Shown here: piece after piece, positions 7,389 through 14,016 of the stretch
Layout of the letters: every line of letters begins with the position of its first letter
Position numbering within the stretch: position 1 is the stretch's first letter
Source: Streptomyces lavendulae subsp. lavendulae
GTDB taxonomy: Bacteria > Actinomycetota > Actinomycetes > Streptomycetales > Streptomycetaceae
Assembly: GCF_002803845.1 (NCBI RefSeq)
Contig: NZ_CP024985.1
Location: 4,898,001 to 4,962,000 of the forward strand
Length of the DNA: 64,000 nucleotides
Direction: 5' to 3'
Made by a program: the position numbers and the translations under genes
Notes under the pieces: generated by a model
Told to the model about the DNA's origin: nothing
What the model saw: only the letters and a program-made list of their open reading frames with translations
Databases searched by the model: none

Positions 7389-9143
7389 ATGGACGGTCGG
7401 CCGGACACGCTGGCGGAGTTCACCCAGTGGACCGAGGAGCGGTACGGGCCCACGCCCGCGCTCCGCTTCCGTACGGGACCGGCGGAGGGGGACCCCGGGT
7501 GGCGGACCCGGAGCTACGCCGAACTCGCCGCGGAGGTAAGGACGGTGGGCCGGCGCCTGCTCGGCCTCGGCGTCGCCGCCGGGGACCGGGTCGCGGTCCT
7601 CGCCGAGACCCGGCCCGAGTGGACCTACGCCCACTTCGGGATCCTCGCGGCGGGCGCGGTGCTCGTCCCGGTGTACCCGACCGCGGGGGAGGAGGAACTG
7701 GCCTGGGTGCTCTCGGACTCCGGGGCGGTGGTGGCCCTGTGCGAGGACGCCGCCCAGGCGGCCCGGGTGGAGGCGCTGCGTCCCAAGCTGCCCGCCCTGC
7801 GCGAGGTCCTGCGGATGGACGCGCCCCAGGGGCCGCCGCTCGCGACCGGGGCGGCGCTCGCCGCCCGGGCCGCCTCGGTCACCCCCGGCGCCGACGCCGC
7901 CATCGTCTACACCTCCGGGACGACGGGCCTGCCCAAGGGCTGCCGGCTCACCCACGGCAACCTCGGGGCCGTCCAGGACGCCACGCTCCCGCTGACCCGG
8001 GGCGGGCCGGGCGACTCCACGTACCTGTACCTGCCGCTGGCGCACCTGCTGGCGCAGCTCATCCAGTTCACCACCCTGCTCCGGGGCGGCGAGCTCTGCT
8101 ACTTCGGGGGCCGGGTGGAGGACGTGGTGGCGGAGCTGGCGCAGGCCCGGCCCACCCACCTGCCGTCCGTGCCCCGCCTGTTCGAGAAGGTGCACGCGGT
8201 GGTGGCGGCCCTGGCCGAGGGCACCGAGCGCGGGCGGGAGCGGTTCGAGGAAGCCGTCCGGCTGGGGCTGCTGGCGGCCGACGGCAGGCTCCCGGACACC
8301 GCCGAGGAGGCGTACGCGGAGGCGGAGCGGTCCCTCTACGCCCCGGTCCGGGCCGCCTTCGGGGGCCGCCTCGAATGGGCGCTGACCGGCGGCGCCCCGA
8401 TCGCCCCCGCCACCCTGGACTTCCTGCGGGCCTGCGGCATCCGGGTCTTCGAGGGCTACGGGATGACCGAGTCCGCCGGGGTGATCAGCCTCAACCACCC
8501 CGGCGCCGTCCGCCCCGGAACGGTCGGCCGCCCGGTCGCCGGCTGCGAGGTCCGCATCGCCGCGGACGGGGAGGTGCTGGCCCGCGGGCCGATGGTGTTC
8601 CCCGGCTACCACGGCGACCCCGCCGCGACGGCACGGGTGCTGGACGCCGACGGCTGGCTGCACACCGGGGACCTCGGCAGGCTCGACGAGGACGGCTTCC
8701 TGACGATCACCGGCCGCAAGAAGGAGCTGATCATCACCTCGGCCGGCAAGAACATCACCCCGACCGAGGTGGAGTTCGCCGTCCGCAACGCCTCCCCCCT
8801 GGTCTCCCGGGCCGTCCTCGTCGGCGACCGGCGGCCCCACCCGGTGGCCCTGATCACCCTGGACGGGCCCGAGGTCGCCGCCTGGGCGGCCCGGCGCTCC
8901 CTCGACCTCGGCGCTTCCCCCGCCGCCCACCCGCAGGTGCGCGCCCTGGTCGCCGAGGCCGTAGCCGCCGCCAACGCCACCGTCTCCCGCCCGGCCCGGA
9001 TCCGCGCCTTCCGGATCCTGGACGGGGAGCTCTCGGTCGCCGACGGGACGCTGACGCCGACCCTGAAACTGCGCCGCGGGGCGGTGGCCGAACGCTACGC
9101 CGCCGAGATCGAGGCCCTGTACGCGGACGGCGCCCCCGGCTAG
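7389..9143 (+). CDS. Long-chain fatty acid-CoA ligase (AMP-binding)
   Basis: A 584-residue adenylate-forming ligase, paralogous to the enzyme at 464. It shows IVYTSGTTGLPKG, FEGYGMTESAG and the C-terminal TGRKKELIITSAGKN. The ATG at 7389 follows GGAGGGCAAGAG. Its stop codon overlaps that of the convergent aminotransferase through the shared palindrome CTAG, so there is no intergenic space on that side. Divergent control by the AraC protein is inferred from position. Confidence 0.92.
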   Translation: MDGRPDTLAEFTQWTEERYGPTPALRFRTGPAEGDPGWRTRSYAELAAEVRTVGRRLLGLGVAAGDRVAVLAETRPEWTYAHFGILAAGAVLVPVYPTAGEEELAWVLSDSGAVVALCEDAAQAARVEALRPKLPALREVLRMDAPQGPPLATGAALAARAASVTPGADAAIVYTSGTTGLPKGCRLTHGNLGAVQDATLPLTRGGPGDSTYLYLPLAHLLAQLIQFTTLLRGGELCYFGGRVEDVVAELAQARPTHLPSVPRLFEKVHAVVAALAEGTERGRERFEEAVRLGLLAADGRLPDTAEEAYAEAERSLYAPVRAAFGGRLEWALTGGAPIAPATLDFLRACGIRVFEGYGMTESAGVISLNHPGAVRPGTVGRPVAGCEVRIAADGEVLARGPMVFPGYHGDPAATARVLDADGWLHTGDLGRLDEDGFLTITGRKKELIITSAGKNITPTEVEFAVRNASPLVSRAVLVGDRRPHPVALITLDGPEVAAWAARRSLDLGASPAAHPQVRALVAEAVAAANATVSRPARIRAFRILDGELSVADGTLTPTLKLRRGAVAERYAAEIEALYADGAPG

Positions 9144-10348
9144 CCCAGGGCGCGGCCCAGCCGGACGAGGCCCTCGGCGATCTCCGCCGGGGTGTGGGTG
9201 GTGAACGACAGGCGCAGCGTGCGCGGATCCGGGGTGCCCGTGAAGAAGGGCGCGCCGGGGACGTACGCCACGTCGTGGGCCACCGCGGACTTCAGCAGGG
9301 CGCCCGCGTCGTAGCCCTCGGGGAGCCGTGCCCACACGAACATGCCGCCCTCGGGACGGTTCCACCCGGAGCCCTGCGGGAGCGCCCCGCCCAGTCCCGC
9401 GAGGAGGGCGTCCCGGCGGGCCCGGTAGGCCTCGCGGACCCGGGCGACGTGGGCGTCGAGGTCGGCGGCGCCCAGGTAGTGGGCGGCGGCCAGCTGGTCC
9501 ACCGTCGAGGTGTGCAGGTCGGCGGCCTGCTTCGCGACGACCGCCGCGCGCCGCAGGGCGCCGGGGGCGCGCAGCCAGCCCAGGCGCAGCCCCGGCGCCA
9601 TCACCTTGGAGAAGCTGCCGAGCAGGGCGGTGCGGTCCTCGGCGCCCGGATGGGCGGCGATCCAGGGCTGGTGGTCGCCCTCGTAGCGGAGGTCCCCGTA
9701 CGGGTCGTCCTCGACGAGCCACAGCCCGAGGCGGGCCGCGGTCCGGGCCACCTCGGCGCGGCGGCCGCCCGGCAGGGTGCGCCCGGTCGGGTTCTGGAAG
9801 GTGGGGACGGTGTAGAGGAGCTTCGGGCGTTCCCGGGCGGTGAGTTCGGCCAGGGCGTCGGGCAGCAGGCCCCGCTCGTCGCAGGGCACGGGTATCACCC
9901 GGGCTCCCGCGAGGCCGAAGCACTGGAGGGCCGCGAGGTAGGTCGGGTTCTCGACGAGGACGGTGTCGCCCGGCTCCAGGAGGGTGGCGGCGATCAGGGT
10001 CAGGGCCTGCTGCGAGCCGGTCGTGACCAGGACCTCGTCGGCGGTGGTGGGCAGGCCCCGGGCGCTGGCCCGCGCGGCGACGGCCTCGCGCAGCTCCGGG
10101 GCGCCCTCGGTGGTGGAGTACTGGAGCGCGCGGGCGGCGCCGGGCCCGGTGAGGGCGGCGTCGTAGGCGGCCCGCAGGCCCGCGGTGTCGAAGAGTTCGG
10201 GCGCGGGCAGGCCCCCGGCGAAGGAGATCACCCCGGGGCGTTCGGTGAGCGCGAGGATCTCCCGAACGGGCGAGCCGCCCACGGAGGCGGCGCGGGCCGC
10301 GAAGGGCGGGAGCGGGGCGGCGGCCGGGGTGGGGGAGTCGAGGGGCAT
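9140..10348 (-). CDS. PLP-dependent aminotransferase, class I/II
   Basis: A 402-residue fold-type I aminotransferase resembling 2-aminoadipate and aromatic aminotransferases (LysN, MocR-type C-terminal domains) but without a DNA-binding domain. The PLP-binding lysine lies in LLGSFSKVMAPGLRLGW, and the aspartate that contacts the pyridine nitrogen is in LVEDDPYGDLRYEG. The sequence ISFAGGLPAPELFDT is the usual substrate-binding start. The ATG is preceded by GAAGGAG. The amino donor cannot be assigned from the sequence. Confidence 0.9.
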   Translation of the reverse strand: MPLDSPTPAAAPLPPFAARAASVGGSPVREILALTERPGVISFAGGLPAPELFDTAGLRAAYDAALTGPGAARALQYSTTEGAPELREAVAARASARGLPTTADEVLVTTGSQQALTLIAATLLEPGDTVLVENPTYLAALQCFGLAGARVIPVPCDERGLLPDALAELTARERPKLLYTVPTFQNPTGRTLPGGRRAEVARTAARLGLWLVEDDPYGDLRYEGDHQPWIAAHPGAEDRTALLGSFSKVMAPGLRLGWLRAPGALRRAAVVAKQAADLHTSTVDQLAAAHYLGAADLDAHVARVREAYRARRDALLAGLGGALPQGSGWNRPEGGMFVWARLPEGYDAGALLKSAVAHDVAYVPGAPFFTGTPDPRTLRLSFTTHTPAEIAEGLVRLGRALG

Positions 10349-10447
10349 GGGGGCTCCTTCGGGTGGCGGATGCCGCGCAGCCTAGCGGGGGAAGGTGTAG
10401 ACGGCACCTACTGTCCAGCGGTCGAACGGCGCCCGACCCCTCCACAA

Positions 10448-10462
10448 CTGACGTCCCATCAG
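10448..10462. promoter_or_regulatory. Imperfect dyad before the EthD-like gene
   Basis: CTGA and TCAG arms frame a 15-base element just upstream of a -10-like TAGACC (10464-10469). The ATG follows six bases later, so the transcript may be leaderless. Weak evidence taken from spacing and symmetry only. Confidence 0.3.
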
Positions 10463-10475
10463 CTAGACCGGTGGC

Positions 10476-11354
10476 ATGACGACCAGAGACGAACGGGAAC
10501 GGCGGGGACCGGGGCGGGAGCCCGAGGACACCCGGGCCGGGGACTACGCGGACCTGGCGGCCGTGGGCCCGTACGGGGTCCGCCCCGGCCACGCCCTCAT
10601 CACCATGGTGGAGCCCCACCCGGGCCACGAGTACGCGTACAACCGCTGGTACGAGGACGACCACTACTACGCCGGCGCCATGGCCATGCCCTGGATGTAC
10701 GCGGGCCGCCGCTGGGTCGCCACCCGCGACCTCCAGGAACTGCGCTACCCGGAGAAGTCGGGCGTCGCCCAGCCCGTCACCGCCGGCTGCTACCTCTCCA
10801 CGTACTGGGTGACCGAGGGCCGCTACGACGAGCACATGAAGTGGACCGTCGGCATCAACAAGCGCCTCAATCGGGACGGCCGGGTCCACCAGGCACGGAC
10901 CCACGTCTTCACGGCCTTCCAGGACCACGAGGCGACCGTCTACCGCGACGGGGCCGCCGGTCCCCGCGACTTCCACGCCCTCGACCACCCCTACGCCGGG
11001 CTCGTGCTCCAGGTCGTGGACGCCGAGGACCCGGGCCGGCGGGCGGAGCTGCTGGAACGTTTGTGCTCGCGGGACCTGCCGCGACGGCTCAGCGGCTCGC
11101 AGGCGGCGATGGTGACCGTCTTCCGGCCGACGCCGCTGCCCGGCGACCGGATGACCTACGTGAAGCAGGTGGAAGGGGTCGACACCCGGCTCACCCTGCT
11201 GTGGTTCCTCGAAGCCGACCCGCGCACCTGCTGGGACCGCTTCCAGGGACTGGACGCGGAGGTGGCGGAATCGGGGCTGGGGCGGGTGGAACTGGTCGCG
11301 CCGTTCATCCCGACGGTTCCCGGAACCGACCGCTACGTGGATCAGCTGCGCTGA
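10476..11354 (+). CDS. EthD-like dimeric alpha/beta-barrel protein
   Basis: A 292-residue cytoplasmic protein with two related halves of ferredoxin-like type. The first contains ALITMVEPHPGHEYAYNRWYEDDHYY, rich in aromatic and acidic residues, as in EthD and other dimeric alpha-beta barrel proteins. The second begins near AAMVTVFRPTP. Such proteins often accompany degradative or biosynthetic oxidases, but no such partner is adjacent. It is divergent from the aminotransferase with 127 bases between the starts. Function is not assigned. Confidence 0.75.
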   Translation: MTTRDERERRGPGREPEDTRAGDYADLAAVGPYGVRPGHALITMVEPHPGHEYAYNRWYEDDHYYAGAMAMPWMYAGRRWVATRDLQELRYPEKSGVAQPVTAGCYLSTYWVTEGRYDEHMKWTVGINKRLNRDGRVHQARTHVFTAFQDHEATVYRDGAAGPRDFHALDHPYAGLVLQVVDAEDPGRRAELLERLCSRDLPRRLSGSQAAMVTVFRPTPLPGDRMTYVKQVEGVDTRLTLLWFLEADPRTCWDRFQGLDAEVAESGLGRVELVAPFIPTVPGTDRYVDQLR

Positions 11355-11508
11355 CGTCCCCGGGACGGCAGGGCCCCCTCGGCCAGGACGGCGGGCCGGT
11401 CGAGGGGGCTGTGGTCGGCGTTGCCGGACCGGCCGCGGGATCCGGAGCCGGACCCGGTATCGGATCTGGCGTCGGACAGGGCGCTTCGGTGTTCAGGCGA
11501 GGCGCCCC

Positions 11509-11706
11509 TTACCGGCCCGCGACGACGTCGGCGACGAAGGAGGTCCAGGAGCCCGGCGCGAAGGTGAGGGACGGACCGTCCTGCACCTTGGAGTCGCGGA
11601 CCGCGATCGCTTCCACGGCGGGGGACTTGACCTCGACGCAGGCGCCGTTTCCGCCGGAGTAGGAGGACTTGGTCCAGTTTTCCGTGGCGCCCTGACGAAT
11701 TGCCAT
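11509..11706 (-). CDS. DUF397 domain protein, partner of XRE regulator
   Basis: A 65-residue protein that is entirely a DUF397 domain: WTKSSYSGGNGACVEV, then VAVRDSK-like (IAVRDSKVQDGP) and the terminal FAPGSWTSFVADV. The ATG at 11704-11706 has GGAGAG seven bases upstream; the longer open frame upstream is spurious. DUF397 genes pair with XRE/DUF5753 regulators in Streptomyces, as in the S. coelicolor Scr1/Scr2 pair, in which the XRE protein acts on antibiotic production and the DUF397 protein modulates it. The cognate XRE gene lies just upstream on the same strand. Confidence 0.93.
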   Translation of the reverse strand: MAIRQGATENWTKSSYSGGNGACVEVKSPAVEAIAVRDSKVQDGPSLTFAPGSWTSFVADVVAGR

Positions 11707-11910
11707 GTTTCTCTCCGGTTCAGCGAGTAGTTCCGGTAGTTCCGGTCGTGCGCCGGTCAATTCCCTGACCGACGTGATCGACGCTACCGGCACCTCCCGA
11801 GGCCTGAAGGAGACGTTCACTCGACCGGGTGGCATATTCCGGTCAGGCCTTTTGTGGCCGGGTACCGACGGTGTACCGTACCGGCCCCCTCGCCACATCA
11901 GGCCATCAGG

Positions 11911-12798
11911 TCACTTTCCGGTCTTGCCCGCGTAGTGGTCGATGATCTCGCCGATGAACTGCCGCGTCTGGTCCACATTGAGGGCCTGGGCGCGCAGGTG
12001 CTCGTACATCACGCTGTATTTCTGGACGTCGTTGGCCTTCTCCAGGCACAGGTCGCTCGTGACGCCCTCGATGTAGACGACCGTCGAGTCGGAGGCGTCC
12101 GGGAATTCCAGAATGGCGTACTGGCCGTTCACGCCGGGGTGCGCGCCCATCGAGAACGGCATCACCTGCACCGTGATGTACGGCTGCTGCGACTGCTCTA
12201 TCAAGTACTCCAGCTGCCGGATCATCAACTGCGGGTCACCCACGTGCCGGCGCAGCGCCGCCTCGTCGATGACCGCCCACAGGCGCAGCGGCCCGACGTC
12301 GGGATTGTTGTTGTCCGTCTCCGAGAGCCGCTTCTGGCGGTGCATGCGGACCTGGACGCGCTTGTCCACGTCGGCGGGGGCCGTCTCCGGCAGGGCGCCG
12401 CGGATGAGGGCCTGGGCGTACTCCGGGGTCTGGAGCAGGCCGGGGACCATCTGCGGTTCGTAGGTGCGCAGGCTGGCCGCGTCGGTCTCCAGCCCGATGT
12501 AGACGCTGTACGGGATGTCCCCGAAGGCGTGCCACCAGCCCTGCTGGCGGGAGTCCTTGGCCATCTGCATGAGCGAGTCCACGAGCCGGAGGTCGTCGAC
12601 CTCGTACACCTCGCACAGGTCGCGGACGTCGCGCTGGCTGATGGACCGGCGGCCGTTCTCCAACCGGCTGATCTTCGACTGGGAGACGAGCAGGCGTTCG
12701 GCGACCTGTTCGGCCGTCATGCCCTTGTCCTCGCGCAGCTTGCGCAATTCCATGCCCAGTCGGCGGCGTCGGACGGTGGGATTGACATTGGACGCCAC
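11911..12798 (-). CDS. XRE-family regulator with DUF5753 domain (Scr1-like)
   Basis: A 295-residue protein with an N-terminal helix-turn-helix of Cro/CI type (residues about 13-70, core AEQVAERLLVSQSKISRLENGRR) and a C-terminal DUF5753 region that starts near FGDIPYSVYIGLE and includes PGLLQTPEYAQAL. With the DUF397 protein downstream it forms the classical streptomycete two-protein module. A perfect dyad at 12840-12857, 42 bases before the start, is a likely autoregulatory operator. The next gene upstream encodes a GPP34 protein and then a DD-carboxypeptidase, the same order that I recall around SCO4439-SCO4442; that synteny is from memory. Confidence 0.92.
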   Translation of the reverse strand: MASNVNPTVRRRRLGMELRKLREDKGMTAEQVAERLLVSQSKISRLENGRRSISQRDVRDLCEVYEVDDLRLVDSLMQMAKDSRQQGWWHAFGDIPYSVYIGLETDAASLRTYEPQMVPGLLQTPEYAQALIRGALPETAPADVDKRVQVRMHRQKRLSETDNNNPDVGPLRLWAVIDEAALRRHVGDPQLMIRQLEYLIEQSQQPYITVQVMPFSMGAHPGVNGQYAILEFPDASDSTVVYIEGVTSDLCLEKANDVQKYSVMYEHLRAQALNVDQTRQFIGEIIDHYAGKTGK

Positions 12799-12839
12799 GG
12801 ATACGGCACCTCCGCCTTCTTCTAGCTGTCTCTCTGCGT

Positions 12840-12857
12840 GTCTGCTGTTCAGCAGAC
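12840..12857. promoter_or_regulatory. Perfect dyad upstream of XRE regulator
   Basis: GTCTGCTG-TT-CAGCAGAC is an 8+8 perfect inverted repeat with a 2-base spacer, 42 bases upstream of the XRE start. Size and position fit an XRE-protein operator at its own promoter. The regulator assignment is inferred. Confidence 0.55.
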
Positions 12858-12905
12858 TGCCACCGAAGGGTGCGACGCCGCTGGGGAACGGCAGGGAAAA
12901 GCAGA

Positions 12906-12951
12906 CACGCGGGGTGGCGTGACCGGCTCACCGGTCACGCCACCCCGCGTG
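12906..12951 (-). terminator. 21-bp perfect-stem hairpin after the GPP34 gene
   Basis: Arms 12906-12926 and 12931-12951 pair perfectly over 21 bases around a CTCA loop. It lies between the GPP34 stop and the XRE promoter, both on the minus strand, so it should insulate the regulator from upstream transcription. There is no T-run, as is common for Streptomyces terminators. Confidence 0.75.
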
Positions 12952-13087
12952 CGGGCGGCTTCCGCGCCGGTCCTTGGGGGACCTCCGGTCGCGGTGATCT
13001 GTGCCCCGTTCGGCGGATCAAGGGGTGTCACGGGGCCCGTGCGTGCTGCCTGTGCGTGGTGCCTGTACGGGTGTTGCGGGTCCGTCC

Positions 13088-13831
13088 CTAGTGCGCTGCC
13101 GCCCGTGCCATCGCACCCGTCCGGCGCGGCTGCAGCGGCACACCGCTGCTCGCCGTGGCCCGGGCGGCGGGCGGCTGGGCCGGAGCCCGGTCACGGCGCG
13201 GCTGGGCGGCCACACCGTTCTGGACGTCCATCACGGCGTGCGCCACGAGACCGCCCATGGGGTCGTGCCGGATCAGGTCCCGCAGCCGGGACCGTGACGA
13301 CCGCCCCTCGTTGCCGGGGTACAGGTGCTTGCCGAGTCCGACCGCGTGGGCCAGTGCGGCGAGCGCCGCGGTCCGCGGGTCCGGCGGTACACCGGTGCGG
13401 ATCGCACTGTCGAGCCGGGCACGGATCTCCCGGCTGATCGCCGTGTCGGTCGCCTGGTAGCGAGTCGTCGGCAGCACCCCGCACATCTGTCCCGCGACGG
13501 CATGCACCATGCCGCAGCGCTCCAGGTGGGCGAGGTAAATCTGGCGGAGCCCCAGCCGGGGTCCGCCGATCCAGTGGACGGCCCGGACCGGACTGCCGCG
13601 CCTGCGCAGCAGTTCCAGTGCGGAGTCCAAAGTCGGATCTCCTGTCGGCCGTGGCATCACCACGGCGATACGATCCCCGTCAGGGGCTATCCGTCCTGCC
13701 AGAGCCAGCTCCACTAGCTGTGCCCCGGCCAGGCCGAGGTCGAGCGACTGCGGCTGCGCCGTGGTTCCCGTGGCCGGGTCCAAGGCGAGCAGCAGAAGCT
13801 CCTCTGGAATTGTTCTGCGGCTCCTGCCCAT
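13088..13831 (-). CDS. GPP34 family (Golgi phosphoprotein 3-like) protein
   Basis: A 247-residue GPP34 protein. The diagnostic start IPEELLLLALDPATG and the middle part VELALAGRIAPDGDRI match the family, and the C-terminal 40 residues are a low-complexity Ala/Arg/Pro tail. In eukaryotes GPP34 binds PI4P at Golgi membranes; the role of the many actinobacterial copies is unknown, although membrane association is likely. It is divergent from the DD-carboxypeptidase, with 185 bases between the starts. Confidence 0.9.
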   Translation of the reverse strand: MGRSRRTIPEELLLLALDPATGTTAQPQSLDLGLAGAQLVELALAGRIAPDGDRIAVVMPRPTGDPTLDSALELLRRRGSPVRAVHWIGGPRLGLRQIYLAHLERCGMVHAVAGQMCGVLPTTRYQATDTAISREIRARLDSAIRTGVPPDPRTAALAALAHAVGLGKHLYPGNEGRSSRSRLRDLIRHDPMGGLVAHAVMDVQNGVAAQPRRDRAPAQPPAARATASSGVPLQPRRTGAMARAAAH

Positions 13832-13933
13832 CCATGCCTCCCCGCGTGGATGAGTGACAGGGTGACGCCTCTCACATTCATCTGTCGAGAGCGCCTGGCC
13901 GCTTTGCGGGGGAACCTGCAGCTATGTCGTTCT

Positions 13934-13964
13934 CGTCTAGCACAGGGGCGATGCCCCCTAGACG
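13934..13964. promoter_or_regulatory. Nested inverted repeat in the GPP34/DD-carboxypeptidase interval
   Basis: Outer arms CGTCTAG (13934-13940) and CTAGACG (13958-13964) enclose inner arms GGGGC and GCCCC (13945-13949, 13953-13957). A further TTAGACGG follows at about 13973. It lies in the divergent promoter region and could be a protein-binding site or a 5' leader hairpin. Confidence 0.35.
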
Positions 13965-14016
13965 GGACACTGTTAGACGGTTCGGACAGCGACCGGACGG
14001 CGATCGAGGAGGAACG

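Noticed and set aside
7295..11662. A plus-strand frame of 1455 codons across several genes
   Set aside because: It overlaps well-supported genes on both strands and consists of Arg/Pro/Gly-rich frame-shifted translation.
11840..11900. Repeated GTACCG motifs upstream of the DUF397 gene
   Set aside because: The copies do not form an exact dyad and spacing is irregular, so I could not distinguish a binding site from chance.
13850..13925. A GCGGGGGAACC stretch that recalls a cyclic di-AMP (ydaO) riboswitch upstream of the carboxypeptidase
   Set aside because: I could not find the other conserved ydaO elements in order, so the resemblance is too short to report. A covariance-model scan would decide.
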